Part shown: positions 34,533-43,312 of the stretch, piece by piece | How positions within the stretch are numbered: position 1 is the stretch's first letter | Layout: every line of letters starts with the position of its first letter | Assembly (NCBI GenBank): GCA_017935945.1 | Contig: JAGBGN010000134.1 | Location: 1-54,504 of the forward strand | Length of the DNA: 54,504 nt | Direction of reading: 5' to 3' | DNA from: Candidatus Methanomethylophilaceae archaeon | Lineage (GTDB): Archaea; Thermoplasmatota; Thermoplasmata; Methanomassiliicoccales; Methanomethylophilaceae | The notes under the pieces: generated by a model | What the model saw: only the letters and a program-made list of their open reading frames with translations | The model's database searches: none | Told to the model about the DNA's origin: nothing | Made by a program: the position numbers and the translations under genes

Positions 34533-36353
34533 TCACTCGTCGGATATGCCGTCGGAATCATGGACCTGCATGTTGTACATGTCCAGTATCTCGTTGGATG
34601 TGGTGCACTGCTCAGGGGTCTTGTCGTCCCTGACCCTTCCGGTGAACCTGGGGAACCTGAGGCCCAGCCCGGTACCCTCCTCGAGCACGTCCCTGGCCAC
34701 GGTGTGGGTGGGGCTCTGGGTGATCTCCGCGGCCACGACCTCCAGCACGACCTCCGGGTCGAACCACACGTCCGGTTCCATGCCGGTCTCCACGGAGCGG
34801 GGTTTGGTCGAGGTCAGTGTGCCGTTGAGCAGTTCGGGCATGGAGTCCAGGAAGGCATCGTCGAACCCGGTACCGAGCTTGCACACGGTCTGGAACATGC
34901 CGGTCTCCTGGTCGAACGCGGCCATGAGTAGCGCACCGTACTTCCCCGCCCTCTTGCCCATGCCGTAGAACGCACCGACCACTGCCAGGTCGAAGGAGTC
35001 CGTGAGCGCCTGCTGGTAGTCCTTCTTGTACTTGATCCACAGGAAACCTCTGGATCCAGCGCGGTATACGGATTCCTGGGCCACGGACTTGGCCATTATT
35101 CCCTCGCATCTCGCGGCCAGGGCGTTGGAGAAGAACTCCTCACCTTCCTCGGTGCTCTCCACGACCTTCATCGTGGTCATCTGCAGCATCTCCCCGAGCG
35201 CGAACGTCGATTCGAGTTCTGCTCTGCGTTCGAGGTAGGGCCTGGCGGTCATGTCCTCGCCATCGCGGTAGAGTATGTCGAACATGAACATCCTGACCGG
35301 GATCGATTTGACCGCCTGTTCCATCCCGTGCTTCTTCCTCCTGTGGGTGACCACTTGGAACGGGAGCATGAAACCGGTTTCCGGTTCCACAGCCACGCAT
35401 TCGCCTTCGACGATGGCCTCCTCGAATTTGCATTTGGATGCCAGTGCGTAGGCGACGTCCGGGAAGTTGGATGTGAGGTCCTCCAATCTGCGGGAGTACA
35501 GGGTGACCTTGTCGCCCTTGATGTGGGCCTGGAGCCTGATGCCGTCGTACTTGTACTCCATCGCACAGGTCCCGCCCAGCTTCTCCACCACCTCGCCTAT
35601 GGACGGCAGCCTCTCCCCGAGCATGACCTTGACGGGGTTCCCGACCTGGACGCCGATTCCCGCCACCGCATCCATCCCCCCTGTGGCGATGGTCTCGGCC
35701 ACGAGTCCGATGTCGCATGTGACGTTGAACGCCCTCTCCACCACGGGACGGTCCTCCTTGGTGGCGAAAGCCTCGGCCAGTGCATCCAGTATTGTCATGT
35801 CCCCCGCACCGACCCTCATTCTGCCGGTGACTATCCTGCAGAGGTATCTGGCACCTACAGGGGACGAGTCCCTGAGGAGGGAGACCAGGTCATCGATCTT
35901 GCCGGTCTGGGACTTCTTCCCATCAGTGTTCTCGATGCTCACGAGCCCCGCGACGACATCCCCGACCGTGAGTTGCTTCTCATCATCGGCATCATCGCCG
36001 AACGAGAACAGGCTCGCCTGTTTGACCTTCTTCGCTCCGGTGTCCGAGGGCTTCCCGCCGATGAACATCTCGGCCACCGCACCGGGATCACCGGTCTTGA
36101 GCCACTGCTCCTCCGCTTCCGACTCGGAGTATCCAGATGCCTTGGCTATTGCCTTCAGGACCAGCTTGTCCGACATGCCCAGGACCTGCGGGTGGAAGTC
36201 CGGATGAAGTTTGCCCTGGCACAGGTACACGATGTCCCTCAGCTCGTCCTTGTCCACATCCCTGAAGAAATCAGCCAGGATGGTGGTCATCTCGAGGCGG
36301 CTGCTGGTCGATTCCAGTCTGTCGAACGTGTCCGCGAGGTCGGAGTAGAGCAT
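34533..36353 (-). CDS. lig: ATP-dependent DNA ligase
   Basis: A 606-aa ATP-dependent ligase of the archaeal/eukaryotic type (LigI), which seals Okazaki fragments. The N-terminal helical DNA-binding domain spans about residues 1-190 (MLYSDLADTFDRLEST). The adenylation motif is CAMEYKYDGIRLQAH with the nucleotidyl-carrying lysine at K268. Motif IV-like AIVEGECVAVEPETG and motif V-like EGIMAKSVAQESVYRAGSRG follow, then an OB-fold with RFPRFTGRVRDDK near the end. The start at 36353 was preferred over 36371 because GGAG precedes it and a TATA box lies about 25 nt upstream. It is separated from the Hef helicase gene by only 33 nt. Confidence 0.97.
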   Translation of the reverse strand: MLYSDLADTFDRLESTSSRLEMTTILADFFRDVDKDELRDIVYLCQGKLHPDFHPQVLGMSDKLVLKAIAKASGYSESEAEEQWLKTGDPGAVAEMFIGGKPSDTGAKKVKQASLFSFGDDADDEKQLTVGDVVAGLVSIENTDGKKSQTGKIDDLVSLLRDSSPVGARYLCRIVTGRMRVGAGDMTILDALAEAFATKEDRPVVERAFNVTCDIGLVAETIATGGMDAVAGIGVQVGNPVKVMLGERLPSIGEVVEKLGGTCAMEYKYDGIRLQAHIKGDKVTLYSRRLEDLTSNFPDVAYALASKCKFEEAIVEGECVAVEPETGFMLPFQVVTHRRKKHGMEQAVKSIPVRMFMFDILYRDGEDMTARPYLERRAELESTFALGEMLQMTTMKVVESTEEGEEFFSNALAARCEGIMAKSVAQESVYRAGSRGFLWIKYKKDYQQALTDSFDLAVVGAFYGMGKRAGKYGALLMAAFDQETGMFQTVCKLGTGFDDAFLDSMPELLNGTLTSTKPRSVETGMEPDVWFDPEVVLEVVAAEITQSPTHTVARDVLEEGTGLGLRFPRFTGRVRDDKTPEQCTTSNEILDMYNMQVHDSDGISDE

Positions 36354-36374
36354 GGGACTCCGTATGCGCATTAC

Positions 36375-36383
36375 CTATAAAGC
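36375..36383 (-). promoter_or_regulatory. TATA box of the DNA ligase gene
   Basis: The minus strand reads CTTTATAGG in the short gap after the Hef helicase gene, about 25 nt before the ligase start at 36353. Confidence 0.5.
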
Positions 36384-36386
36384 TGG

Positions 36387-37937
36387 TTAGAAGGCGTCGA
36401 GATTCGTCTGGTCGCGCCTGTTCAAGGTGGACGATCCGCGGCTGAGGTCGTCGTTGAGTTTCTCGAGACGGGCCCTCATGGCCTCCTCCTTCTGCTTGCT
36501 GGTCCTCTCGAAGATCTCGTCCACGGTCCCCTTGGCGATCAGGACGTACACCTCTCCATCGTTCTTCCTGCCGGTACGGCCGCGTCTCTGGATGGTGCGT
36601 ATCTCGGACGGGACCGGTTCGTAGAAGATCACGGCATCGGTGCTGGAGACATCCAGTCCCTCCTCCCCGACGGATGTGGAGACGACCACGTTGACATCCC
36701 CGTTGCGGAACCGTTCGAGAAGTCCGATCTGCTCCTTCTGCTTCAGTCCACCGTTGGACTGACCTATGAGCTTCCCCACCACTGCACCGGGGATGGTGGA
36801 CAGCTTCTCCGTCAGGAGCTCGCAGGTGTCCCTGTACTGCGTGAACACGATGACCTTCGATCCCGGGCGGTTGTTCACCGTCCTGCTCACCAGGGACATC
36901 ACACGGGAGATCTTCGGATGCTCGACGTTGGTCCTGTCGACGATTCCCCTGATCCCGGAGTACTCGTCACGGTTGGTCAGCTCCTTGGCACCCTTTCCAC
37001 CCTTCTCCGCCGATGCCTCTGTCTCCAGTTTGGAGAGGTAGTTCCTCAGGGCGCTCATCCCCTGTGTTTCTGCCAGGTTGATCGCATGGAGCAGCTTGAT
37101 GCACATGGATTGGAGTGTGAGTCCCCTGAACACGATGGCGGTCTTCTCCCCGCGGGCCAGTCTCCTCTGGAGGTTCTCACCGACCACCAGCAGGTGCTTG
37201 GTGGATGCCGGCCAGTTGCCGTTCATCAGGTGCAGGCTCACCATCTCCGAGATGTAATGGTCCAGCATGGATCTCAGCAACGCTATCGTGTCCGAGAGGT
37301 CCTGTGGCATGTTGACCTCGACCCTGTTCACGAAGGTGTCATGGACATAGGGTGACACATCCGGGTCGTAATCCGAACGGATGTCTATGCGCCTGAAACC
37401 GAGGTTCATGCACACCTCCTCTATCTTCCCCGCATCGCTTCCGGGGGATGCGGTCATACCGACGGAGCGGGTGTTCTTCTCCTTGAAGCGTGCGACACGG
37501 ACGTAAGCGTAGTTCCCCGTTCCCCTATGGGCCTCATCGTAGATGATCAGCGAGAATCCGCTCAGGTCGTACCTGCCGGCTTCCAGGTCGTTGGCCACGG
37601 ACTGGGGTGTGGATATGACCACATCGCAGGTGGACATCAGTTCCGCCCTGCGTTCCGGCTTCATGTTACCGGTCATCACGCCGATGTCGGCATCCACCAG
37701 GAGGTTGGAGAACTCCTCGAAGTGCTGTTCCACCAGGGGTTTGGTCGGAGCCATGAGGAGTATCCTGCCCTTGGATAGGAAATCGGCTGTAACGTTGACA
37801 GCAACGATCGTCTTCCCCAGTCCGGTCGGTAGGATGAGAAGGGTGTTGGAGGTGACGCAACCGCGGGCCATGGAGACCTGGTACATGCGTTCCTCCACCT
37901 TTCCGGGGACGATGCGGGGATGGACGATGTAGTTCAT
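36387..37937 (-). CDS. Hef/FANCM-like DEAH helicase without nuclease domain
   Basis: A 516-aa SF2 helicase of the Hef/FANCM/MPH1 family, which remodels stalled forks and branched DNA. Motif I is LPTGLGKTIVAVNV, motif II YDEAHRG, motif III TASPGS, and motif VI QRRGRTGRKNDGEV. The insert between the RecA lobes (about residues 215-345) is the family helical domain. Many euryarchaeal Hef proteins continue into an XPF-type nuclease; this one stops after the helicase with a short coiled tail, as in the Thermoplasma relatives. The TTATCTAAAA element about 25 nt upstream suggests a leaderless start. Its partner gene is ligase on the same strand. Confidence 0.9.
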   Translation of the reverse strand: MNYIVHPRIVPGKVEERMYQVSMARGCVTSNTLLILPTGLGKTIVAVNVTADFLSKGRILLMAPTKPLVEQHFEEFSNLLVDADIGVMTGNMKPERRAELMSTCDVVISTPQSVANDLEAGRYDLSGFSLIIYDEAHRGTGNYAYVRVARFKEKNTRSVGMTASPGSDAGKIEEVCMNLGFRRIDIRSDYDPDVSPYVHDTFVNRVEVNMPQDLSDTIALLRSMLDHYISEMVSLHLMNGNWPASTKHLLVVGENLQRRLARGEKTAIVFRGLTLQSMCIKLLHAINLAETQGMSALRNYLSKLETEASAEKGGKGAKELTNRDEYSGIRGIVDRTNVEHPKISRVMSLVSRTVNNRPGSKVIVFTQYRDTCELLTEKLSTIPGAVVGKLIGQSNGGLKQKEQIGLLERFRNGDVNVVVSTSVGEEGLDVSSTDAVIFYEPVPSEIRTIQRRGRTGRKNDGEVYVLIAKGTVDEIFERTSKQKEEAMRARLEKLNDDLSRGSSTLNRRDQTNLDAF

Positions 37938-38111
37938 CGGTCCTCGATTGCCCGTTTTTTAGATAACGGTTGTGGATTCCATGTTCCCCCTGGGCCCCCC
38001 GAGAATCCGATACGGGAGGTCCTACGGCCCTGCATCATGAATTGTTTCCATGCATGGAGTGTATATAATGCTCCCAACGGGGTGGGTGAAAGTGGGTGCC
38101 ATCCACAATGT

Positions 38112-38130
38112 GTTGGTTATATAATCCAAC
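38112..38130 (+). promoter_or_regulatory. 19-bp palindromic operator, copy C, overlapping a TATA box
   Basis: GTTGGTTATATAATCCAAC is a near-perfect palindrome with TTATATAA at its centre, placed about 26 nt before the cysteine hydrolase start at 38149. The same motif lies before the FecCD remnant and before the paralogous hydrolase. Confidence 0.65.
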
Positions 38131-38148
38131 TAATCATGACATATGCAT

Positions 38149-38682
38149 ATGGTGGAGTACAATCTGACCGGTAGGGAGATGGCCCTGGTGGTCATCGACA
38201 TGCAGAAGCGTTACAGGATCGATTCGGTCACACAGGACCAGATGGATTGCTACATCGGCAGGATAAACGCACTGGCCTCCGATTTCAGGGACCATGGCCG
38301 TCCTGTCGTCTTCGTACGCTTCATAGGTGGGGAGGAATGCCACCCGTACACCGGTGAGGGTAACGGGGAGGATTTCATGGAAGGTCTGGATGTCAGGGAC
38401 ACGGACATCATCGTCGACAAGGGATACATGAACGGGTACCGTGACACCCTCCTCGCGGAGGTCCTCCACGACCGCGGTTGTGACTGCATTCTCCTGGCGG
38501 GAACGGTCACACAGTACTGCGTCATGTCGACGTACTTCGCATCGTTCGACCATGGTCTGAGTCCGTATCTTGCGAAGGGATGCTGCATATCCACCAAGGA
38601 GGAGTGCAACGAGGCCGCATGGAAGGTGTGCAAGGCGCTGACATCCGAGAGGGTGAAGCTGTATCTGGAGAAAGGGGAATGA
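38149..38682 (+). CDS. Isochorismatase-family cysteine hydrolase (copy 2)
   Basis: A 177-aa hydrolase of the isochorismatase/nicotinamidase superfamily. The triad is D17 (VVIDMQKRY), K91 (IIVDKGYMNGY) and C124 (GTVTQYCVMSTY). Residues between strands 2 and 3 include GGEECHPYTGEGNG, a Cys/His-containing loop unlike copy 1. It shares the overall plan and operator with copy 1 (12862-13395), but motif wording differs, so the substrates may differ. The ATG at 38149 is chosen because it lies about 26 nt after the TATA box within the palindrome; 38143 is an alternative. A bidirectional hairpin terminator follows. Confidence 0.9.
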   Translation: MVEYNLTGREMALVVIDMQKRYRIDSVTQDQMDCYIGRINALASDFRDHGRPVVFVRFIGGEECHPYTGEGNGEDFMEGLDVRDTDIIVDKGYMNGYRDTLLAEVLHDRGCDCILLAGTVTQYCVMSTYFASFDHGLSPYLAKGCCISTKEECNEAAWKVCKALTSERVKLYLEKGE

Positions 38683-38687
38683 GGTTT

Positions 38688-38704
38688 CGGGGGCAAAGCC
38701 CCCG
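38688..38704. terminator. Bidirectional hairpin terminator
   Basis: CGGGGGC and GCCCCCG with a 3-nt loop lie between the convergent cysteine hydrolase and IscA-like genes. Confidence 0.7.
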
Positions 38705-38716
38705 TTGATCAGGTGT

Positions 38717-39043
38717 TTAGTGGCAACCGCCGCCGCAGGAGGAGCAGCCGTCGAAGTTGGGGTTGCGGATGGTGAGTCCGGTACCGAAGTTGGGGTCATC
38801 GATGAACTCGATGACGCACTCGTCGAGGGCCTCCTTGGTCTCGTCGTCGTAGTACATCTCGAATCCGTTGGCGGTGGTGTCGACGATTTCTCCCTCGGCT
38901 CCCTTCTCCTGGAAGGACATTCCGAACTGGGGTCCGGAGCATGCGAATCCGGAGAGGTAGATCTTGATTCCGAAACCGACCTTCTGGTTCTTCTCGAGGA
39001 GGTCGTTGATGAACTTCTCTGCATCAGGTGTGATCTGTACCAT
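38717..39043 (-). CDS. HesB/IscA-type iron-sulfur cluster assembly protein
   Basis: A 108-aa A-type carrier starting MVQITPDAEKFINDLLEKN. The family pattern is present: FACSGPQFGMSFQEK in the middle and a C-terminal cysteine-rich end GCSSCGGGCH. The spacing between the first cysteine and the CxxC is as in the HesB/IscA fold, although the tail has extra cysteines. It probably carries or delivers an iron-sulfur cluster for the many clustered enzymes of methanogens. The start at 39043 fits the TATA box at 39071-39082; the longer frame to 39064 would leave too short a leader. It converges on the second cysteine hydrolase. Confidence 0.9.
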   Translation of the reverse strand: MVQITPDAEKFINDLLEKNQKVGFGIKIYLSGFACSGPQFGMSFQEKGAEGEIVDTTANGFEMYYDDETKEALDECVIEFIDDPNFGTGLTIRNPNFDGCSSCGGGCH

Positions 39044-39070
39044 TGTAATCGCCTCGAAATCCATGAATCC

Positions 39071-39082
39071 ATATTTAAATAT
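39071..39082 (-). promoter_or_regulatory. TATA box of the IscA-like gene
   Basis: ATATTTAAATAT is a perfect 12-nt palindromic AT box centred about 33 nt from the start at 39043. Confidence 0.5.
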
Positions 39083-39145
39083 CGTTAGGTCGTCCCCATG
39101 GACTGCAGTTCCGTTAACACATGCATGATGTCTGTGTGACCGTTT

Positions 39146-39532
39146 TCACTGCTCCAATCCCACGTCGAACATCTCCGCGTACTTCCTGAACGCATACGAC
39201 TGCGCACGTGTCATGCTCATGTAGCACCCTATCATGATTGCCTCCAGAATCTCGTCCTTAGTCGCACCCGCATCGACGGCATGCCTCATCTGCACGTTGA
39301 TGCAGTACTCCCCTCCGGCAGCGGAAGCCGCCGAGATGGCGCACAGGTAGCGGGTCTTCTTGTCCAGGTCACCGTCACCCTCGAGGACGGCCTTCCCCAT
39401 GTTCGATGCGGGGATGAACATGTCGGGGCGGGTGCTCAGCACCTGGTTCACGACCGGTATGAACCCATACTCCCTCTTGATGGCTGCAAGTATCTTGTCC
39501 GTTATCTCCCTCTGTTCGGGTTTCTCTTCCAT
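39146..39532 (-). CDS. Carboxymuconolactone decarboxylase (AhpD-like) family protein
   Basis: A 128-aa helical protein of the CMD/AhpD family. The core block is LCAISAASAAGGEYCINVQMRHAV, followed by AGATKDEILEAIMIGCYMS. In peroxidase-type members a CxxC...H centre is present; here the region reads EYCINVQMRH, with one cysteine and no CxxC, so a redox role of the AhpD type is doubtful. The protein may be a lactone-type enzyme or a stress protein; the exact function is unknown. Monocistronic. Confidence 0.85.
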   Translation of the reverse strand: MEEKPEQREITDKILAAIKREYGFIPVVNQVLSTRPDMFIPASNMGKAVLEGDGDLDKKTRYLCAISAASAAGGEYCINVQMRHAVDAGATKDEILEAIMIGCYMSMTRAQSYAFRKYAEMFDVGLEQ

Positions 39533-39644
39533 GGGACTGTATAGGAGTCCAGGTAGAAAACGGGTAACAGTTACCGCACTCTGCCCCGCTTATCACCACC
39601 TGTCGTCGTGGTCGTTTCCAGCGTTGAACGCGGGAATGATCTGA

Positions 39645-40328
39645 ATGAACAGGAACGAGAACTTGACACGCATATTCTCCGAGGCGGGGGCTGTGCACGG
39701 GTACGATGATGTGAAGGCCGACTTCACCCCCTTCAGGGACTTCAAGGTCAAATGGATGAGGTCCTACAAGTGGATCAACTTCGATGTGAGCGACTACATG
39801 ATGGAGGCGGACGAGAGGATACTGTCATCCGTTGCGGACACCCTCTATAGGAAGATCCGCAACCTGGATGGGAGTTACTACTCCAAGGAGGTCTGCGACT
39901 GGCTGACATCGGATGGGTTCGTGGAGATGAACCAGGACAAGTACGTCCGTCGCTGCAGGGGGTTCAGCCTCTCACCCAAGGGGAGGAACCACGACCTGTC
40001 CGAATCCTATGCCAGGTTGGTCGACCAGGGATTGGTGGAGGAGGATCCCATGATACGCCTGGGTTGGTTGCCCTCCTGCAGGAGCAGGAGCGTCGGTCAC
40101 TCCAGCGTGCTGATGAAGGTCGTGTCGATATACGACAACCTGGACGCATCCTCGATATCGGATGACCTGATGGACTACTGTCTGTTCTCCCAGCTTTGCC
40201 ATGTGGGTATGGGGTTCAACCGTACAGGGAAGCAGAGGAACGCGGAGTACGATGCGGCGTTGAACATGCATCCTAACCGCGATGCGATGGAGGAGGAACT
40301 GATGAGGCTCTGTCTGAGTGTGGGCTGA
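39645..40328 (+). CDS. Degenerate SprT/YgjP-like metallopeptidase homologue
   Basis: A 227-aa soluble protein. The middle, FKVKWMRSYKWINFDVSDYM, and the later GHSSVLMKVVSIYDNLD followed by LMDYCLFSQLCHVGMG resemble the core of YgjP/SprT-like zinc peptidases. In that family the same place carries HExxH; here it reads S182-Q-L-C-H186, so the first histidine and the glutamate are lost. The third ligand region (normally HD.EF) reads NAEY. It is therefore probably a catalytically dead relative that may still bind protein or DNA. The family assignment comes from pattern memory and is moderate. Confidence 0.6.
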   Translation: MNRNENLTRIFSEAGAVHGYDDVKADFTPFRDFKVKWMRSYKWINFDVSDYMMEADERILSSVADTLYRKIRNLDGSYYSKEVCDWLTSDGFVEMNQDKYVRRCRGFSLSPKGRNHDLSESYARLVDQGLVEEDPMIRLGWLPSCRSRSVGHSSVLMKVVSIYDNLDASSISDDLMDYCLFSQLCHVGMGFNRTGKQRNAEYDAALNMHPNRDAMEEELMRLCLSVG

Positions 40329-40337
40329 GGGGATCCA

Positions 40338-40371
40338 AGCGCCTGGGTGGAGAAGTTGTCCCCCAGGCGCT
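40338..40371 (+). terminator. Hairpin after the degenerate peptidase gene
   Basis: AGCGCCTGGG and CCCAGGCGCT form a perfect 10-bp stem with a 14-nt loop, 10 nt after the stop. Confidence 0.7.
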
Positions 40372-40752
40372 AACACGTCCTTTCATGGTAACCACGATGA
40401 CGCGGATCTCGGGACACTGACTTACGCCGGGGGTATGTGTCGGACCCAACGTTGTCCTCCGGTCACAGCCACGACGACACGTCGGAAGCTCCCGCAGGGG
40501 CCCCAAATGAATGGGAAATGGGCCACTGTAGACCGCTCCGTGCACATGGCGTTCATGAATCGCGCCCCTTCGCCGGCTCGGTCAGGTGACGATTGCAGAT
40601 GTGTCTAATAATTGTTGGCCACATGGGTTCCAGGTTCGGGTTTACCGGATATCAATACATGAACAGTATCATATCTTCGCGTAAGACCGGTAGAAAGCAC
40701 TTGTACGTCAATGACGGGTTGTTATCTTCGTTTGAAGAGTAAGTTGTTAGCA
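40372..40752. other. Gene-free region before the palindrome array
   Basis: About 380 nt with no recognised gene, RNA or repeat. Several short frames exist but none shows a promoter, ribosome site or family. Confidence 0.3.
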
Positions 40753-40824
40753 ATTGTTATGTAAAATTATTCAAAATTTTTTACATATTAACATTGTTAT
40801 GTAAAAAAATCCGATTTTTTACAT
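40753..40824 (+). repeat. Tandem ATGTAAAA palindromes with 40-bp period
   Basis: ATTGTTATGTAAAA occurs at 40753-40766 and again at 40793-40806, exactly 40 bp apart. Each copy starts an inverted repeat closing with TTTTACAT (40758-40787 and 40799-40824). A further CATGTCCT / AGGACATG pair spans 40823-40861. A dimeric regulator binding twice on one face of the helix is plausible. Confidence 0.55.
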
Positions 40825-40987
40825 GTCCTTTTTCAGACAACATGTGTAAAGACAGGACATGATGGCAATGAAGGTCCTCCCTTCGGTAATCCATTCGGTG
40901 ACCATTGGATGTTGTCGGCAGTCGCGTTCATCCGATACGTCATCTGACGGATTAAACAGGGGTATGGAGATTATGTACGACAAAAAC

Positions 40988-41057
40988 TACGTTGATTAAC
41001 GTAATTTTACTGATTCAGTAATTTTTTCAAGGCAAATTCTACGAAATTCGTAGAATT
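40988..41057 (+). promoter_or_regulatory. Three palindromes upstream of the acyl-CoA synthetase
   Basis: In 70 bp lie TACGTTGATTAACGTA (40988-41003), TTACTGATTCAGTAA (41007-41021) and a palindrome with 11-bp arms AATTCTACGAA / TTCGTAGAATT (41035-41057). A half-site CTACGAAAT repeats at 41080-41088, just before the TATA box. These look like operators for a regulated promoter. Confidence 0.6.
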
Positions 41058-41097
41058 GTTATTGACATTCAGAAAATCGCTACGAAATCAGCACAAG

Positions 41098-41107
41098 CTT
41101 TATCAAA
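41098..41107 (+). promoter_or_regulatory. TATA box of the acyl-CoA synthetase gene
   Basis: CTTTATCAAA is centred about 26 nt before the ATG at 41129, so the mRNA is probably leaderless. Confidence 0.6.
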
Positions 41108-41128
41108 TGTGAACAGTTACCGCCGGCT

Positions 41129-43228
41129 ATGAAAGGACTCTTGAACCCTACTTCCGTCGCCATCATCGGTGCATCCAATGATGAGACAAAACTGGGCGGA
41201 ATGCTCGTCAAGAACATGATCAACGCTGGATTCAAAGGACCCATCTACCCCATCAACCCCAAGGCAGATGAGATCCAGGGACTGAAGGCATACAAGTCTG
41301 TCACCGAGATCGGTGCACCTGTGGACCTCGCAGTCATCGCAGTCAAGGCACCTCTCGTCATCTCCGAGATGGCGAACCTCAAGGCAGCCGGAATCAAGTA
41401 CGCATCCATTCTCACCGCAGGATTCAAGGAGGACAGCCCCGAGGGAGCAGAGCTCGAGAAGCAGCTCGTCGCAGCCGCAAAGGAGAACGACGTCCAGTTC
41501 CTCGGACCCAACTGCTTCGGTAACATGAATCCCGGAATCGGAGTCAACGCTACCTTCGCACACCTCCTCCCCAAGGCAGGAAACATCACCATCTTCTCCC
41601 AGTCCGGAGCCGTCGGTTCCTCCATCATCGACTGGGCATACCACAACGGAATCGGAATCGCCAACTTCATCACATTCGGAAACAAGGCATGCGTCGATGA
41701 GGCACAGCTCCTCCACGATGTCTCCGAGGATGAGAACACCAAGGTCGTCGGAATGTACCTCGAGGGTATCACCGATGGAAAGGCCTTCGTGAAGGCAGTC
41801 GAGGAGATGCCTATCAAGAAGCCCATCGTGGTCTTCAAGTCCGGAAGGACCCAGGCAGGATCCGCAGCTGCATCCTCCCACACCGGTTCCCTAGCTGGAT
41901 CCGATGCCGTCAACAACGTCATCTTCAAGAAGCTCAACATCCACAGGGCACTCGACCTCGATGAGATGTTCGACGCACTGAGTGTCTTCTCCTCCTGCAA
42001 GCCCATGGAGAAGGACGGAATCGCAATCATCACCAATGCAGGTGGACTCGGAGTCATGTCCGCAGATGCGGCATTCGACGCACCCGGAATCGGAGCGGTC
42101 AAGTTCTCCCAGGAGACCCTCGATGAGATCAAGAGGAGGGTCCCCACAGTCGCAGGACTCACCAACCCCATCGATGTCCGTGGAGACGCCAAGCCCGAGT
42201 ACTTCAAGGAGACCATCGACACCGTCGTCAAGGACCCCAACGTGGGTGGACTCGTCGTCATGGGATCTCCCCTCGACACCGCAGACCTCGAGGCAGTCGC
42301 CGAGAGTCTCGTCGAGATCAAGGACAGCCTCCCCGTGCCCATGGTCGTCTGTTTCGCAGGCGGTCACAAGTGCGAGCGCGCCAACCAGATCCTCAAGGCA
42401 GGAAACATCCCCTGCTACCCCACACCCGACAGGGCCGTCCGTGCACTGTCCATCCTGAGGAAGTACACCGTCAACGGTGCCAAGCCCCAGGATGCCATGG
42501 CATTCCCCGCAGTCTCCGCAGGAAGGTCCGTCTCCGAGAAGGTCATCCAGAAGGCCAAGTCCGAGGGAAGGGACTCCCTGACCGAGGCAGAGGGTAAGGA
42601 GATCTTCGCAGCATACGGAATCCCCACCCCCGGTGAGGCATCCGTCACCAGCGCAGACGACGCCGTCAAGGAGTGCGACAGGATCGGATACCCCGTGGTC
42701 ATGAAGATCATCTCCCCCGACATCAAGCACAAGACCGATGTGGGCGGAGTCGTCGTCGGTGTCAAGGATGCCGAGGCAGCAAGGGCAGCTTACAACAAGA
42801 TCATGGATTCCTGTACCAAGGCATGCCCCGACGCAAGGATCGACGGAGTCTCCATCCAGCAGATGGTCTCCGGTCAGGAGGTCATCCTGTCCATGATCCG
42901 CGATGTTCAGTTCGGACCCGTCGTCTCCTTCGGACTCGGAGGAATCTACGTCGAGATCCTCAGGGAGATCTCCCAGGCTCACGTCCCCATGTCCGAGCAG
43001 CAGCTCGACGAGATGATCACCAGCACCAAGGCATACAAGCTCATGTCCGGTGCAAGGGGACTTCCCGAGGCAGATGTCGACGCCATGAAGGACACCATCA
43101 AGAGGATCATCATGGTCGCCGTCGAGAACCCCGAGATCCACGAGCTCGAGATCAACCCCGTCATCGTTGGCCTCAAGGGCAAGGGATGCTGGGCTGTCGA
43201 CGCTCTCTGTACACTCGTCAAGGAGTGA
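41129..43228 (+). CDS. ADP-forming acetate/acyl-CoA synthetase, fused alpha-beta chains
   Basis: A 699-aa NDP-forming acyl-CoA synthetase, which makes ATP from ADP while converting an acyl-CoA to the free acid, or runs in reverse. The N-terminal CoA-binding domain starts VAIIGASNDETKLGG. The phosphohistidine loop is AASSHTGSLAGSDAVN. The C-terminal ATP-grasp half carries YPVVMKIISPDIKHKTDVGG and VSFGLGGIYVEILREIS. The order alpha then beta matches the single-chain form common in euryarchaea. Its codons are strongly biased (GGA, ATC, CTC), suggesting high expression. It stands alone behind a complex palindromic promoter and ends at a hairpin. Confidence 0.95.
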   Translation: MKGLLNPTSVAIIGASNDETKLGGMLVKNMINAGFKGPIYPINPKADEIQGLKAYKSVTEIGAPVDLAVIAVKAPLVISEMANLKAAGIKYASILTAGFKEDSPEGAELEKQLVAAAKENDVQFLGPNCFGNMNPGIGVNATFAHLLPKAGNITIFSQSGAVGSSIIDWAYHNGIGIANFITFGNKACVDEAQLLHDVSEDENTKVVGMYLEGITDGKAFVKAVEEMPIKKPIVVFKSGRTQAGSAAASSHTGSLAGSDAVNNVIFKKLNIHRALDLDEMFDALSVFSSCKPMEKDGIAIITNAGGLGVMSADAAFDAPGIGAVKFSQETLDEIKRRVPTVAGLTNPIDVRGDAKPEYFKETIDTVVKDPNVGGLVVMGSPLDTADLEAVAESLVEIKDSLPVPMVVCFAGGHKCERANQILKAGNIPCYPTPDRAVRALSILRKYTVNGAKPQDAMAFPAVSAGRSVSEKVIQKAKSEGRDSLTEAEGKEIFAAYGIPTPGEASVTSADDAVKECDRIGYPVVMKIISPDIKHKTDVGGVVVGVKDAEAARAAYNKIMDSCTKACPDARIDGVSIQQMVSGQEVILSMIRDVQFGPVVSFGLGGIYVEILREISQAHVPMSEQQLDEMITSTKAYKLMSGARGLPEADVDAMKDTIKRIIMVAVENPEIHELEINPVIVGLKGKGCWAVDALCTLVKE

Positions 43229-43242
43229 ACCTAAACTTCAAT

Positions 43243-43260
43243 GGAGGGGGCAACCCCTCC
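43243..43260 (+). terminator. Hairpin after the acyl-CoA synthetase gene
   Basis: GGAGGGG and CCCCTCC with a 4-nt loop, 14 nt after the stop. Confidence 0.6.
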
Positions 43261-43312
43261 ACAATACTCTCTTACAGTTTTTCACGGATTCGAATTATAG
43301 TCGGAGTGGCCG

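Noticed and set aside
40861-41000. Short protein frame starting MMAMKVLPSV in the palindrome region
   Set aside because: No TATA spacing, ribosome site or family; it runs through the regulatory palindromes.
41891-43141. 416-codon antisense frame over the acyl-CoA synthetase
   Set aside because: Asp/Gly/Leu/Cys-rich shadow of a strongly biased gene, with no start context or family.
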